14,574 nucleotides of DNA, from the NCBI GenBank assembly GCA_025355595.1, contig JANXZI010000406.1:1-14574 (forward strand), read 5' to 3'. This document shows positions 1 to 6,260 of the stretch, piece by piece. This DNA comes from Spartobacteria bacterium. Its GTDB lineage: Bacteria > Verrucomicrobiota > Verrucomicrobiia > Chthoniobacterales > Chthoniobacteraceae. Both the position numbers and the translations under genes were made by a program. The notes under the pieces are model-generated. The model was not told where the DNA came from. It saw nothing but the letters and a program-made list of their open reading frames with translations, and did not search any database. Position 1 is the first letter of the stretch; each line of letters begins with the position of its first letter.

Positions 1-120
1 CTTCTGCCCCTGCTGCCCATCGTCCTTCTGCCCCTGCTGGCCGTCGTCCTTCTGCCCCTGCTGACCGTCATCCTTCTGCCCCTGCTGACCGTTGTCGTTT
101 TGCCCCTGCTGGCCGTTGTT
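1..120 (-). repeat. 24-bp in-frame tandem repeat (5 units in window)
   Basis: Five contiguous 24-bp units (120-97, 96-73, 72-49, 48-25, 24-1 on the minus strand) encode NNGQQGQN, DNGQQGQK and three DDGQQGQK. The three units nearest the left edge differ only at synonymous positions (GAT/GAC, GGT/GGC/GGG), while the CAG CAG GGG CAG core is constant. The array is cut by the window edge, so its total number is unknown. There are no spacers, so it is a coding tandem repeat and not a CRISPR array. Confidence 0.9.
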
Positions 121-270
121 CTTCTGTCCGTTCGCGCCGCCCTTTTGACCATTCGTTCTATTTCCCTTCACTCCAGCTTGCGATTCTTTTTCGTCGGCGA
201 AGGCAAAGACACTCGCGGCGGCAACGGTAACAATGATGAAAAGCGAGGTGATATAGGATTTTGTGTGCAT
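1..270 (-). CDS. Secreted GQQGQKDD-repeat protein, 5' part (runs off left edge)
   Basis: I do not recognise this gene. The minus strand is open from an ATG at 270 to base 1, giving 90 codons with no stop, so the 3' end lies outside the window. It begins with a Sec signal peptide: a charged start (MHTKSY), a hydrophobic core and a likely cleavage after AFA near residue 25 (AFA/DEKE). A short K/G/N-rich linker follows, then from residue 51 five perfect-length 8-residue units of the type DDGQQGQK; the first two units carry N in place of D or K. The mature part is very hydrophilic and low in complexity, with no Cys and no aromatic residues, so it is probably extended or disordered in the periplasm or outside the cell. 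It is divergent from rpmH across a 261-bp spacer. No clear Shine-Dalgarno precedes the ATG. I am sure of the reading frame; the function is unknown. Confidence 0.72.
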   Translation of the reverse strand, partial: MHTKSYITSLFIIVTVAAASVFAFADEKESQAGVKGNRTNGQKGGANGQKNNGQQGQNDNGQQGQKDDGQQGQKDDGQQGQKDDGQQGQK

Positions 271-357
271 GGTGGTGTGGCGCTGATGATTTTGGCTTTG
301 GGGAGAAAATGCTGGGCGACAATGTCAAGACGGTGCACCCGCCAGCGGTGCGGGCAA

Positions 358-385
358 GGTGTAATCCGCCGGATTTTTTTACACC
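358..385. repeat. Inverted repeat GGTGTA...TACACC in the divergent spacer
   Basis: Within the 261-bp spacer between the repeat-protein gene and rpmH, GGTGTA (358-363) and TACACC (380-385) form perfect arms around an inner AATCC-GCC-GGATT palindrome and a run of seven T. Just downstream, CCGCCG-A-CGGCGG (385-397) is another perfect palindrome. The symmetry could be an operator for divergent promoters. Read on the plus strand the inner part also resembles a short terminator, but no plus-strand gene lies upstream of it in the window. No regulator is assigned. Confidence 0.35.
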
Positions 386-473
386 CGCCGACGGCGGCGC
401 TCCCCGAATGGCGGACGCGAAACGCCGAAAACAGTGCCGCAAAACGAAGCCGCGACAAACACGCCCCAAACGG

Positions 474-501
474 TTGACACGCCATAGTCCGCCGCTATGC
501 T
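474..501 (+). promoter_or_regulatory. Predicted sigma70-type promoter of the rpmH-rnpA-yidD-yidC-jag cluster
   Basis: A perfect -35 hexamer TTGACA (474-479) is followed after 16 bp by TATGCT (496-501), which matches 4 of 6 of the -10 consensus. Transcription would begin near 508, leaving a leader of about 25 nt before the rpmH ATG at 532. A second TTGACA at 513-518 lies too close to the start codon to serve as a -35. The site is in the right place and direction for the cluster; it is a sequence prediction only. Confidence 0.55.
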
Positions 502-531
502 GCGCGCTCTTTTTGACAACCCTTTCCACAC

Positions 532-705
532 ATGAAACGCACCTATCAGGCATCCAAGCGCACTCGCAAACAGCAATTCGGCTTCCGCAAGAAGATGTCC
601 ACGAAGAAGGGCCGCATGACTCTCGCACGTCGCCGCCAGCGTGGTCGCAAGCGCCTTCTGCCGAAGGGCGTCGAGGTGCATTTCGCGCGTCACACCGAGG
701 CCTAG
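532..705 (+). CDS. rpmH: 50S ribosomal protein L34
   Basis: This gene encodes the small basic L34 protein of the large ribosomal subunit. The 57-residue product starts MKRTYQASKRTRK and carries the family core GFRKKMSTKKGRMTLARRR followed by GRKRL. L34 is usually about 44-47 residues; here some 14 extra residues (LPKGVEVHFARHTEA) follow the GRKRL end, giving a C-terminal tail that is less basic than the core. The ATG at 532 is fixed by the conserved MKRT start. The gene is the first of the rpmH-rnpA-yidD-yidC-jag cluster, 11 nt before rnpA, as in many bacteria. A promoter-like sequence ends 30 nt upstream. Identification is secure. Confidence 0.95.
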   Translation: MKRTYQASKRTRKQQFGFRKKMSTKKGRMTLARRRQRGRKRLLPKGVEVHFARHTEA

Positions 706-716
706 TCTTCATTCCA

Positions 717-1121
717 GTGCCCGACGACGCCACGACCGGGGGACCGGACGGGCGGAAGCCGCGCCTGCGATTCCCAAAAGCCGCGCGGCTCACACAGACC
801 GCAGAGTTTGCGCGGGTGCGGATGGAGGGCAGGCCGGTGCATGGCAAAATGATCACGCTCGGCGTGCTGAAGGGCGTCGCCGAGAAGGACGGGCGCGTGG
901 GAATCGTTACGAGTAAGCGCGTGGGCAATGCGGTGATCCGGAATCGCGTGCGACGCCGACTGCGCGAGATTTTCCGCGCGATGAGGCCGAGGCTGATTCC
1001 CGGACTCTGGCTGGTCATCGTCGCAAAATCTCCGGCCGCGAAGGCGACGCTCGCGGTGCTCGGCGAGGAGTTCTCGCAGCTTGCGCAGCGCGGCAGAATC
1101 CTGCGTGAACTGACGTCATGA
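717..1121 (+). CDS. rnpA: Ribonuclease P protein component
   Basis: The product is the protein subunit of RNase P, which helps the RNA subunit cleave the 5' leader from precursor tRNAs. The 134-residue protein has the N-terminal RLRFPKAARLTQTAEFARV stretch (like LPKxxRLxxxxEFxxV of the family) and the hallmark RNR region at residues 67-87, KRVGNAVIRNRVRRRLREIFR. The frame is open far upstream, but homology begins only around residue 15. The GTG at 717 is the last good start before it and follows the rpmH stop by 11 nt, so I use it; about 15 non-conserved residues precede the core. The stop overlaps the yidD start (ATGA, 1118-1121), consistent with translational coupling. Confidence 0.93.
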   Translation: MPDDATTGGPDGRKPRLRFPKAARLTQTAEFARVRMEGRPVHGKMITLGVLKGVAEKDGRVGIVTSKRVGNAVIRNRVRRRLREIFRAMRPRLIPGLWLVIVAKSPAAKATLAVLGEEFSQLAQRGRILRELTS

Positions 1122-1387
1122 AATTTTTTGTCCGCCTGCTGCATCGCATCTACAAGGTGACACTCTCCCCCTTCTTGCACTGGATCGCAGGGCCAGGCTC
1201 GGGCTGCCGCTTCCAGCCGAGTTGCTCGGAATATTTTGCGCAGGCCGTCGAGACGCATGGGTTTTTCCGCGGCACGCGGCTCGGTGTCGGGCGCATCTGC
1301 CGCTGCAATCCGTGGTGCGAGTGCGGCTACGATCCTGTCCCCCCGGTGCAGCCTTCCGCGCACGAATCACCAAAAATCTCAAGCTGA
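1118..1387 (+). CDS. yidD: Membrane protein insertion efficiency factor YidD
   Basis: This is a small membrane-associated protein thought to help YidC-dependent insertion of membrane proteins. The 89-residue product has the family pattern in order: an amphipathic N-terminus (FFVRLLHRIYKVTLSPFL), the G-x-GCRFQPSCSEY cysteine box (residues 27-39), a central HGFFRGTRLGVGRICRCNPW (residues 47-66) and a GYDPVP motif near residue 70. The length is typical. The ATG overlaps the rnpA stop by 4 nt, and yidC begins 3 nt after its stop, so the three genes form one tight operon. There is nothing unusual in the sequence. Confidence 0.95.
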   Translation: MKFFVRLLHRIYKVTLSPFLHWIAGPGSGCRFQPSCSEYFAQAVETHGFFRGTRLGVGRICRCNPWCECGYDPVPPVQPSAHESPKISS

Positions 1388-1390
1388 CCT

Positions 1391-3238
1391 ATGGACCGCA
1401 AAGCAATCCTCATCGTACTCGTCACCGTCGGCGCCATGCTCGCATGGAACAAACTCTACTACTCGCCGCTCGCGGAAAAGGATCGCCAGGCATTCGAGGT
1501 GATGAAGAAAAGCGAGGCGGAGAAAAAGGCCGCCGAGGAAAAGGCGAAGCTCGCGGCAAATCCACCGGTCACCACGCCCACGCAGCCCGGCACGACTCCC
1601 GCCACGACCACGGGCACGACTCCCCCGCCCGTACCTCCGCGCGTCGAGTCGAAACCCGATCTCAAGGTGCTCAGAAGCGTCCCGGGCACGGTCGAGTACG
1701 AATTCACCTCGCACGGTGGCGGCATCATCCGCGGCACGCTGCTCGAACATTTCAAGGACAAGACGAAGGGCACGCAGGTCATCATCAATGAATTCGGCAC
1801 GCTCCCGATCGGCGCGATGACCGAGGAGCCGGGCGACGAGGCACTCGTGAATCAGCCGTGGAAAATGTCCGTGAATGAAATCGAGCACATCATTTCCTTC
1901 GAGCGCACGGATGACGCACGGCAGATCAAAATCATCAAGACCTTCTTCCTCCCGCGCGAGAAGACGCTCAGTTCGGAATACTCGATCGGCCTCGACGTGA
2001 CCTACGAAAACGTGGGCGAGAAGCCGATGATGGTGCCCGCGCTTTTCCTCCACGCGGGCAGCGCCGCGCCCGTGACCGCGAGCGAGACGCGCCAGTACCA
2101 GGGCTTCGACTGGTGGCGCGACGGCACGAATAATTTCCAAAACGCCGACTGGTTTTCCGCCGGCGGCATCCTCGCGTGGAGCCATCCCGAGCGGCCCGTC
2201 TTCCGGCAAAATGGCGACCAATTCCGCTGGGCCGCGGTGACGAACCAGTACTTCACCACGATGGTCACCATCCTCGGCTACGACGCTGGAAATTCCGAGG
2301 ACCTCGTGAAAAATCTCGGCACCGGCGTGTGGGCGAAGCGCACCGAAATTTCCGCCGACACCTGGCGCAACGCCGGCCACCTGCTCGACCCCGTCAAGGG
2401 TCCGCTGCACAAGGTGGACGGCGCACTCGGCGTCCCCGGCTTCGCGCTCGACAAGGGCGCCAAGGTCACGAAGCACTTCCGCGTTTTCGCCGGCCCGCGC
2501 GAATACCGCCGCCTGCGCCTCCTCGACAACAAGGAAAAGGACGTCCTCGACTACGGCTCCTTCCTAGGTATCCCCACCGGCCCGTTCAGCAAGCTGCTGC
2601 TGAACTCCATGAACGGCCTCTACGCGATGACCGGCAGCTACGCGCTCGCCATCGTGCTGCTCACCATTTGCGTGAAGGCACTGCTCTGGCCGCTCCAGAA
2701 CAAGGCGAACAACAACATGAAAAAGATGTCCGCGCTCCAGCCGGAGATGAAGCGGCTCCAGGACAAGTACAAGGCGGAGCCCGTGAAATTCCAGCAGGAG
2801 ATGGGCAAGGTGTGGAAGAAGGCCGGCGTGAATCCGCTCAGCGGCTGCTGGCCGATGCTCATCCAGATCCCCATCTTCATCGGCTTCTACAACATGCTCG
2901 GCAAAGCCGTCGAACTCCGCCACCACGGCTTCTGGTGGGTGAAGGATCTCTCCCAGCCCGACACGATCGCGACGATCCCCTTCATCGGCATCGGCTTGAA
3001 TCCGCTCCCGCTCCTCATGGCCGTGACCATGCTCGCGCAGATGAAACTCTCCCCGCAGGGCGGCGATCCCGCGCAGCGGAAAATGATGATGTTCATGCCG
3101 CTCATCTTCATCTTCATGTGCTACAATTTCGCCTCCGCACTCGCACTCTACTGGACGATCCAAAACTTGATCTCCATCGTGCAGTTGCAAATTACGAAGC
3201 GGCAGAACAAGGTCACCCTCGTTCCCACTTCCGCATAA
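1391..3238 (+). CDS. yidC: Membrane protein insertase YidC (Oxa1 family)
   Basis: YidC inserts and folds inner-membrane proteins, alone or with SecYEG. The 615-residue protein has the Gram-negative layout: a first membrane segment at residues 5-19, a K/E-rich then T/P-rich linker (about 25-83), a large periplasmic beta-rich domain (about 90-390), and the conserved Oxa1-like core from about 400. The core includes GSYALAIVLLTICVKALLWPL (about 415-435, TM2), a cytoplasmic helical hairpin (LQPEMKRLQDKYK), NPLSGCWPMLIQIPIFIGFY (481-500, TM3), a TM4 near 538-553, and MMFMPLIFIFMCYNF plus SALALYWTIQNL (567-593, TM5). The hydrophilic-groove Arg of E. coli YidC (R366) is aligned with Lys429 here, so the positive charge is kept. 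It starts 3 nt after yidD and ends 18 nt before jag. Confidence 0.96.
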   Translation: MDRKAILIVLVTVGAMLAWNKLYYSPLAEKDRQAFEVMKKSEAEKKAAEEKAKLAANPPVTTPTQPGTTPATTTGTTPPPVPPRVESKPDLKVLRSVPGTVEYEFTSHGGGIIRGTLLEHFKDKTKGTQVIINEFGTLPIGAMTEEPGDEALVNQPWKMSVNEIEHIISFERTDDARQIKIIKTFFLPREKTLSSEYSIGLDVTYENVGEKPMMVPALFLHAGSAAPVTASETRQYQGFDWWRDGTNNFQNADWFSAGGILAWSHPERPVFRQNGDQFRWAAVTNQYFTTMVTILGYDAGNSEDLVKNLGTGVWAKRTEISADTWRNAGHLLDPVKGPLHKVDGALGVPGFALDKGAKVTKHFRVFAGPREYRRLRLLDNKEKDVLDYGSFLGIPTGPFSKLLLNSMNGLYAMTGSYALAIVLLTICVKALLWPLQNKANNNMKKMSALQPEMKRLQDKYKAEPVKFQQEMGKVWKKAGVNPLSGCWPMLIQIPIFIGFYNMLGKAVELRHHGFWWVKDLSQPDTIATIPFIGIGLNPLPLLMAVTMLAQMKLSPQGGDPAQRKMMMFMPLIFIFMCYNFASALALYWTIQNLISIVQLQITKRQNKVTLVPTSA

Positions 3239-3256
3239 AATCACCCTCTCACCGCC

Positions 3257-3718
3257 ATGAATGCAAACCCCAAGGAGTTGCTCGACACCATGCTCGGCCA
3301 CCTGGATTTTTCATTCGAGATCAAGGAATTCCCGAATGAGAAAGGCCTCACGCTGCAGGTCTATTCACCCGAGCGCGAACACCTCCTCGGCCGCCGCGGC
3401 GAACTCCTCGAGGACATTCAGTATCTCCTGAACCGCATCCTCATCGCACTGGAAAAGGACGCCCCGCGCGTGATCGTGGACATCGAGCACTGGCGCGAAA
3501 TCCAGGACGACAGCCTCGTCCACCGCATCAAGCAGATCGCCGAAGGCGTCCGCACCAGCGGCCGCCCGTACCAGCTCGAACCGATGAACAGCTACCAGCG
3601 CCGTGTCATCCACAATGCCTTCAAGGACGATCCCGATGTCATGACCTGGAGCCCGCAGGACGACGCGCGCATCAAGCGCATCACCCTCAAGCGCCGCCCG
3701 GGAAAAGTTGAGAGTTGA
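3257..3718 (+). CDS. jag: Jag/KhpB-like RNA-binding protein (KH-R3H)
   Basis: This is a cytoplasmic single-stranded RNA-binding protein of the Jag/KhpB type, whose members influence cell division and cell-wall synthesis in Gram-positives. The 153 residues contain a KH domain with GxxG loop GRRG (45-48) followed by ELLEDIQYLLNRIL, then an R3H domain at about 85-148 with the EPMNSYQRRVIHNAF signature (R115-x3-H119). The N-terminal Jag_N domain present in the Bacillus and Streptococcus proteins is absent, so this is the short form. Its position after yidC matches the widespread yidC-jag order. The last codons and the TGA stop lie inside the left arm of the 3700-3805 fold-back repeat, so the KVES tail appears to be repeat-derived. 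Confidence 0.9.
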   Translation: MNANPKELLDTMLGHLDFSFEIKEFPNEKGLTLQVYSPEREHLLGRRGELLEDIQYLLNRILIALEKDAPRVIVDIEHWREIQDDSLVHRIKQIAEGVRTSGRPYQLEPMNSYQRRVIHNAFKDDPDVMTWSPQDDARIKRITLKRRPGKVES

Positions 3719-3805
3719 GTGGTGAGAGTCGAGTGGTGAAGGATTTAGGATTGAGCGTCGGGCCTCCGCCCTCTCAACTCTCAACCCTCACCTCTCAACT
3801 TTCCC
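3700..3805. repeat. Long imperfect inverted repeat built of GTTGAG-type units
   Basis: The left arm starts GGGAAAAGTTGAGAGTTGAG and continues in GTGAGAG/GTCGAG/GTGAAG units to about 3740. The right arm (3771-3805) is made of CTCAAC/CTCACC units ending ACTTTCCC. The 13-mer at 3707-3719 is the exact reverse complement of 3773-3785, and 3700-3714 also pairs with 3792-3805 except for one base. The arms are themselves short-period near-tandem repeats, so several alternative pairings are possible. The element overlaps the 3' end of jag and stops 2 nt before the tRNA. It might act as a 3' processing or termination structure; there is no T-tract. Confidence 0.8.
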
Positions 3806-3807
3806 AC

Positions 3808-3878
3808 TGGCCGATGGTGTAAAGGTAGCACAGGGGACTTTGACTCCCCTAGTCTAGGTTCGAATCCTAGTCGGCCAA
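3808..3878 (+). tRNA. tRNA-Gln (anticodon TTG)
   Basis: A full cloverleaf can be drawn by eye. The acceptor stem TGGCCGA (3808-3814) pairs with TCGGCCA (3871-3877) with discriminator A at 3878. The D-arm is at 3817-3831. The anticodon stem GGGGA/TCCCC (3833-3837/3845-3849) encloses loop CTTTGAC, with anticodon TTG at 3840-3842. The T-arm CTAGG/CCTAG has loop TTCGAAT. The TTG anticodon reads CAA (Gln), and the weak U1-A72 pair is typical of tRNA-Gln. CCA is not encoded. It lies 90 nt after jag on the same strand. Confidence 0.95.
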
Positions 3879-3939
3879 TTCTCCCGGAAAAATTGCGCGA
3901 CCTTTGCGCAGGCTGCGGTGTTTCATGTCCCTCTTCCCC

Positions 3940-5196
3940 ATGAAAAAAATCCTCCGTCCCCTCGTCATTGCGCTCCTCGGGAGCGTTTCCATCTTTGCAC
4001 AAAATGCCGCCGGAGACCTTGACTTCGAGAAGGCGCGTCAACTTTTCGAGCGGCAGAAATCCGGCCAGACTTTGACTGCGGACGAGCGCGCGTACATCGA
4101 GCGCGCGATGGCGCTCAAGAACGGGAAAGGTGCGGCGCAACCGTCTGCGAACACTTCGCCGGCAACCGCCGGGGACATTGATATGGAGAAGGCGCGGAGT
4201 CTGCATCAGCGCGAGCAAAAAGGGGAGAAGCTGACGGCCGACGAACAGACGTATCTGAATCGCGCCAAGGAAATGCGGGGCGGCAAGGGCGCAAAGCCGG
4301 GGAGTGCCGCACCGAATCAGCGCAAAGCACCGGAGCATCTCCCGCCGCTGTCCGACATGAAGGGCAGTGACCGCTACGAGGGCGAGGATGGCGGACTCTA
4401 CGGCGGCGGATCGAATGTCCCGCCGGAGTCGCACGCGAAGGCGGCACAGGCGCAGCTCGCGCGCATCCAGCCGCTCGATGCGGAAGGGAAACCATCGGCG
4501 AATGGGAAGATCGTCTTCGTCTCGATCAGCATGTCGAATGCGACGCAGGAGTTTTCATTTTTCAAACGCGAGGCCGACGCTGCACCGCAGAAATCGCCGA
4601 AGCTGACGATCGTGGATTGCGCGCAGGGTGGTCAGGCGATGGCGGAGTGGGTGCCGCCGACCGGTCGTCCGTGGGAGGAGGCAAAACGCCGTCTCACGCA
4701 GGCCGGCGTGTCGCCGCTGCAAGTGCAGACCGCATGGATCAAACTCGCCAACAAAGGCCCGAGCGGCTCGCTTCAGGAGCACGGAAAAAAGCTCGAAGCC
4801 GACACGCTCGCGGTGCTGCACAATGCGCGCGCACTTTTCCCAAACCTCCGCATCGTGTATCTCGGCAGTCGCACGTACGGCGGATACGCGACCGGCGGTC
4901 TGAACCCCGAGCCGTACGCGTACGAGAGCGCATTCCCCGCGCGCTGGCTCATCCAGCGGCAGATCAAAGGCGACGCGGAACTCGCCGAAGCGAAGTCCCC
5001 TCTCCTGCTCTGGGGTCCGTATCTCTGGGCTGACGGCACGAGCGGCCGCAAGCTCGACAGCCTCGTCTGGGAGCGCGCTGATTTCGTCGGCGACGGTGTG
5101 CATCCGAGTGAATCATCGGGTCGCGGAAAAGTGAGCAAGCTGCTGCTGGATTTCTGCACGAACGATCCGCTCGCGAAATCGTGGTTTGTGAAATAG
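3940..5196 (+). CDS. Secreted SGNH-hydrolase-like protein with duplicated LTADE repeat
   Basis: This is a 418-residue exported protein. The ATG at 3940 is chosen because MKKILRPLVIALLGSVSIFA forms a clean signal peptide (cleavage near FAQ-NAAG); an in-frame ATG at 3904 would put 12 residues before it. Two copies of a 39-residue unit follow, starting DLDFEKARQL (26-64) and DIDMEKARSL (79-117), each with LTADE near its middle. The C-terminal part looks like an SGNH/GDSL fold: block I-like IVFVSISMSNATQEF (191-205), DCAQGGQ (226-232), a conserved RTYGGYA and LNPEPYAYES region (311-330), LLWGPYLWADG, and a C-terminal DGVHPS with the Asp-x-x-His pair (D385, H388). The nucleophile (Ser196, Ser198 or neighbour) is not certain. 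I recall this as a conserved uncharacterised family in Verrucomicrobia and Planctomycetes; the substrate is unknown. Confidence 0.8.
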   Translation: MKKILRPLVIALLGSVSIFAQNAAGDLDFEKARQLFERQKSGQTLTADERAYIERAMALKNGKGAAQPSANTSPATAGDIDMEKARSLHQREQKGEKLTADEQTYLNRAKEMRGGKGAKPGSAAPNQRKAPEHLPPLSDMKGSDRYEGEDGGLYGGGSNVPPESHAKAAQAQLARIQPLDAEGKPSANGKIVFVSISMSNATQEFSFFKREADAAPQKSPKLTIVDCAQGGQAMAEWVPPTGRPWEEAKRRLTQAGVSPLQVQTAWIKLANKGPSGSLQEHGKKLEADTLAVLHNARALFPNLRIVYLGSRTYGGYATGGLNPEPYAYESAFPARWLIQRQIKGDAELAEAKSPLLLWGPYLWADGTSGRKLDSLVWERADFVGDGVHPSESSGRGKVSKLLLDFCTNDPLAKSWFVK

Positions 5197-5292
5197 CGCG
5201 CCGCGGATTTTCCCCGCCGCCGACTCCGCCCGGCGCATCATTGTGATTGGCGATTGAATTCGCGGGCCGGGATTGCGGATGGTGCGCGCACT

Positions 5293-6228
5293 GTGCTCGT
5301 CCTCGATGTCTTCACCCAAGTCCTGCTGCCGATCCTGATCATGTTCGGCGCGGGCTGGGCGCTGGATCGGAAGTGGAATCTCGATCTCGCCACGGTGGTG
5401 AAGTTGAACATCAACATCTTCGTCCCATGCTTCATCTTCTACGAGCTTCTGACGAAGACCGTGGCAGGCCGCGATGCGTGGATGGCGATCGCCTACACGG
5501 TGTCCGTCGTCGCCGTGCTTTTTGTCATCGCGGGCATCGTCGGCTGGTGGCGCGGGTACTCGGTCGCGCAGACGCGCTCGATGCAGATCGCGAGCGTCTT
5601 TTACAACTCCGCAAACTACGGCATCCCGCTCATGCACCTGGCCTTCCCCGGCCCGAGCGAGGCGCTCCAGGTCTTCATCGTGCTCGTGCAGAACATCGGG
5701 AATTTCACCGTCGGGATCTTCCTCGTGTCGTCGGCAAAAAATCGCGGCTGGCGCGCGGTGCTGCCGATGCTGCGGCAGACGAGCATCTGGGCCGTCGCGC
5801 TCGCGCTGATCGCGCGCAGCATCCACGGGCCGTTCGATCCCGAGCATGTCCTCCCATCGATGCGCTGGCTGTGGATGCCGTTGAGATATTTCCACGACGG
5901 CCTCGTCGCGATGGCGCTCATCACACTCGGCGTGCAGCTTTCCAAGACCGCGGCGCGCGCGACATTGCCGCGCCTGGGCTGGGCGCTCACGCTGCGGCTG
6001 CTCGTCGGCCCGCTCGTCGGCTGGGGCATGGCGCTGCTGTTCCGTTTTGAGGGCGAACTGCTGCGGACGATGATCCTCAGCACCGCATTCCCGACCGCGG
6101 TGAACACGGCGCTCATCGCGCACGAGTTCAAGGCCGACACGGAATATGCGACTGGCGCAGTGTTCTGGAGCACGCTCTTCAGCATGGTCACCGTGACCGC
6201 GCTCATCGTCGTGCTGAAGCGGGTATGA
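5293..6228 (+). CDS. AEC-family permease (auxin efflux carrier-like)
   Basis: The product is a hydrophobic protein of about 311 residues with roughly ten membrane segments, matching the Mem_trans/AEC transporter family. It opens with FTQVLLPILIMFGAGWALDR and LNINIFVPCFIFYELL, continues with SVFYNSANYGIPLMHLAF (the conserved NxGNxGxP-like region) and an internal second half (ALITLGVQLSKTA), and ends in a hydrophobic FSMVTVTALIVVLKRV. Such carriers export or exchange small organic acids, but the substrate cannot be read from sequence. The frame is open back to a TTG at 5254. I prefer the GTG at 5293, which places the first membrane segment close to the N-terminus as in the family; the start is uncertain. 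The gene is 96 nt after the SGNH-like gene and converges on hemW. Confidence 0.85.
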   Translation: MLVLDVFTQVLLPILIMFGAGWALDRKWNLDLATVVKLNINIFVPCFIFYELLTKTVAGRDAWMAIAYTVSVVAVLFVIAGIVGWWRGYSVAQTRSMQIASVFYNSANYGIPLMHLAFPGPSEALQVFIVLVQNIGNFTVGIFLVSSAKNRGWRAVLPMLRQTSIWAVALALIARSIHGPFDPEHVLPSMRWLWMPLRYFHDGLVAMALITLGVQLSKTAARATLPRLGWALTLRLLVGPLVGWGMALLFRFEGELLRTMILSTAFPTAVNTALIAHEFKADTEYATGAVFWSTLFSMVTVTALIVVLKRV

Positions 6229-6231
6229 AGC

Positions 6232-6260
6232 GTGCCCGCCTCCTTCCGTCGGCGGCTACG
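6232..6260. repeat. Dispersed GTAGCCGCC repeat, copy 1 (at hemW 3' end)
   Basis: The plus strand reads GTGCCCGCC, TCCTTCC, GTCGGCGGCTAC. It matches the copy at 12984-13012 with two mismatches before the last base, and the reverse-oriented copy at 12912-12940 with about two in the core. Read on the minus strand it is GTAGCCGCCGACGG followed by AAGGAGGCGGGC, with a CCGCC/GGCGG stem. The TAG in GTAGCC is the hemW stop codon. It also lies between the convergent permease and hemW genes, where a hairpin could end transcription from either side. Confidence 0.8.

Noticed and set aside
1..120. Regular repeats at the left edge resembling a CRISPR array
   Set aside because: The 24-bp units are contiguous with no spacers and read as in-frame 8-residue repeats after a signal peptide.
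158..1363. Long minus-strand open frame opposite rpmH-rnpA-yidD
   Set aside because: It is antisense to three securely identified genes, is rich in Arg/Ala/Pro/Ser as expected from GC-rich antisense frames, and shows no domain.
1379..2476. Long minus-strand open frame opposite yidC (and others at 2564-3301, 5113-6123, 7737-9347)
   Set aside because: These are antisense shadows of yidC, the permease and alr with skewed composition and no recognisable motif.
2176..3339. Second plus-strand frame inside yidC
   Set aside because: It is an overlapping out-of-frame shadow rich in Arg, Pro and His; yidC motifs are all in the other frame.
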